Below, in pieces: positions 63,654 to 64,000 of a stretch of DNA of 64,000 nucleotides. Numbering within the stretch: the first letter of the stretch is position 1; every line of letters starts with the position of its first letter. Source of the stretch: Bacteroidota bacterium (GTDB lineage Bacteria > Bacteroidota > Bacteroidia > 2-12-FULL-35-15); contig JAOQAE010000006.1 in NCBI GenBank assembly GCA_025963725.1, forward strand, positions 903,207 through 967,206, written 5' to 3'. The notes beneath the pieces are model-generated. The model was not told where the DNA came from, ran no database searches, and saw nothing but the letters and a program-made list of their open reading frames with translations. A program made the translations under genes and the position numbers.

Positions 63654-64000
63654 AGAGATCTTACGGGATCAGCTGTGGTGGGAGGCCTTACGGGGCCAGC
63701 CCGGTGTTCGTTGGTGCAGAGACCTTACGGGGTCAGCTGCGGTGGGAGGCCTTACGGGGCCAGCCCGGTGTTCGTTGTGCAGAGACCTTACGGGATCAGC
63801 TGCGGTGGGAGGCCTTACGGGGCCAGCCCGGTGTTCGTTGTGCAGAGACCTTACGGGATCAGCTGCGGTGGGAGGCCTTACGGGGCCAGCCCGGTATTCG
63901 TTGTGCAGAGACCTTACGGGATCAGCTGCGGTGGGAGGCCTTACGGGGCCAGCCCGGTATTCGTTGTGCAGAGACCTTACGGGATCAGCTGCGGTGGGAG
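63654..64000. repeat. 63-bp tandem repeat array (runs past the window end)
   Basis: Six or so units start with GAYCTTACGGG at 63657, 63721, 63784, 63847, 63910 and 63973, i.e. 64 then 63 bp apart. Each unit has two related halves: GACCTTACGGGATCAGCTGC (28 bp) and GGCCTTACGGGGCCAGCCCG (35 bp). Units are near identical except single substitutions (GTGTTC/GTATTC, GGGGTC/GGGATC). All three plus frames and one minus frame are open through the unit. Confidence 0.95.

Noticed and set aside
63654..64000. Possible CRISPR array
   Set aside because: The whole 63-bp unit is conserved, with no variable spacers, and there are no cas-like genes nearby.

Overview
The window reads as chromosomal DNA of a member of the Bacteroidota. 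Supporting signs are two secreted proteins with type IX secretion (T9SS) C-terminal sorting domains, several promoters with the TAnnTTTG -7 element, PKD/IPT/FG-GAP surface proteins, a double Reg_prop propeller sensor and very few clear Shine-Dalgarno sites. The class is uncertain (a Chitinophagia/Sphingobacteriia-like relative is plausible). The first ~22 kb is AT-richer and accessory in character. From about 22.6 kb on, the DNA is more GC-balanced and mostly core genes, apart from one AT-rich nuclease-like gene at 50.0-51.3 kb.

Layout. 0-2.9 kb: the end of a GlxA-type AraC regulator, a putative lipoprotein, and an ECF41 sigma factor beside its usual carboxymuconolactone-decarboxylase partner, which has an ECF41-like promoter. 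3.1-4.5 kb: dGTPase. 4.5-8.4 kb: a compact minus-strand operon of QueD/PTPS-like enzyme, QueG-like double [4Fe-4S] protein, HemN-like radical SAM enzyme, an 87-residue peptide with an NHLP-like leader, and an ATP-grasp protein in apparently permuted order. I see this as a candidate undescribed peptide-modifying (RiPP-like) system and the best novelty lead here. 8.6-14.7 kb: a response regulator and a giant T9SS adhesin-like protein. 14.8-19.6 kb: SDR genes, a cupin, and an ECF42 operon (YCII, VOC, SnoaL-like, sigma) with two matching promoters. 19.9-22.5 kb: a tRNA-Leu locus with repeated T-arm fragments separating an HNH/SEC-C gene pair and a GIY-YIG nuclease.

22.6-31 kb: dienelactone hydrolase, nfo-alkB-like repair pair, prs-rplY-pth, a T9SS PKD protein and uvrC. 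31.2-39.9 kb: envelope glycan genes (GT39-like, gpsA, GT9, methyltransferase, large membrane protein). 39.9-43.5 kb: lysS with a winged-helix-like tail, PGI/PMI and lipB. 43.6-47.0 kb: a light-response module (CarH-like B12 MerR regulator, ECF sigma factor behind a phased TTTAAACA array, photolyase). 47.1-49.7 kb: ABC transporter plus LolA-like protein. 50.0-51.3 kb: PD-(D/E)XK-like gene. 51.4-57.6 kb: the four-gene ligase-associated DNA damage response set. 57.6-63.6 kb: RluE-type pseudouridine synthase, coiled-coil protein, propeller/SpoIIE sensor phosphatase and a Cys-motif membrane protein. The window ends inside a 63-bp tandem repeat array.

The window is also rich in dispersed intergenic repeats: a GTCAGTTCGAG/TATCGAGAAC imperfect palindrome, a 'CCCCTCC...GGAGGGG' nested hairpin, a GATAGCTATC palindrome, and a recurring terminator cassette. 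Two genes carry such repeats in frame. All functional calls are by reading motifs; no database search was possible.
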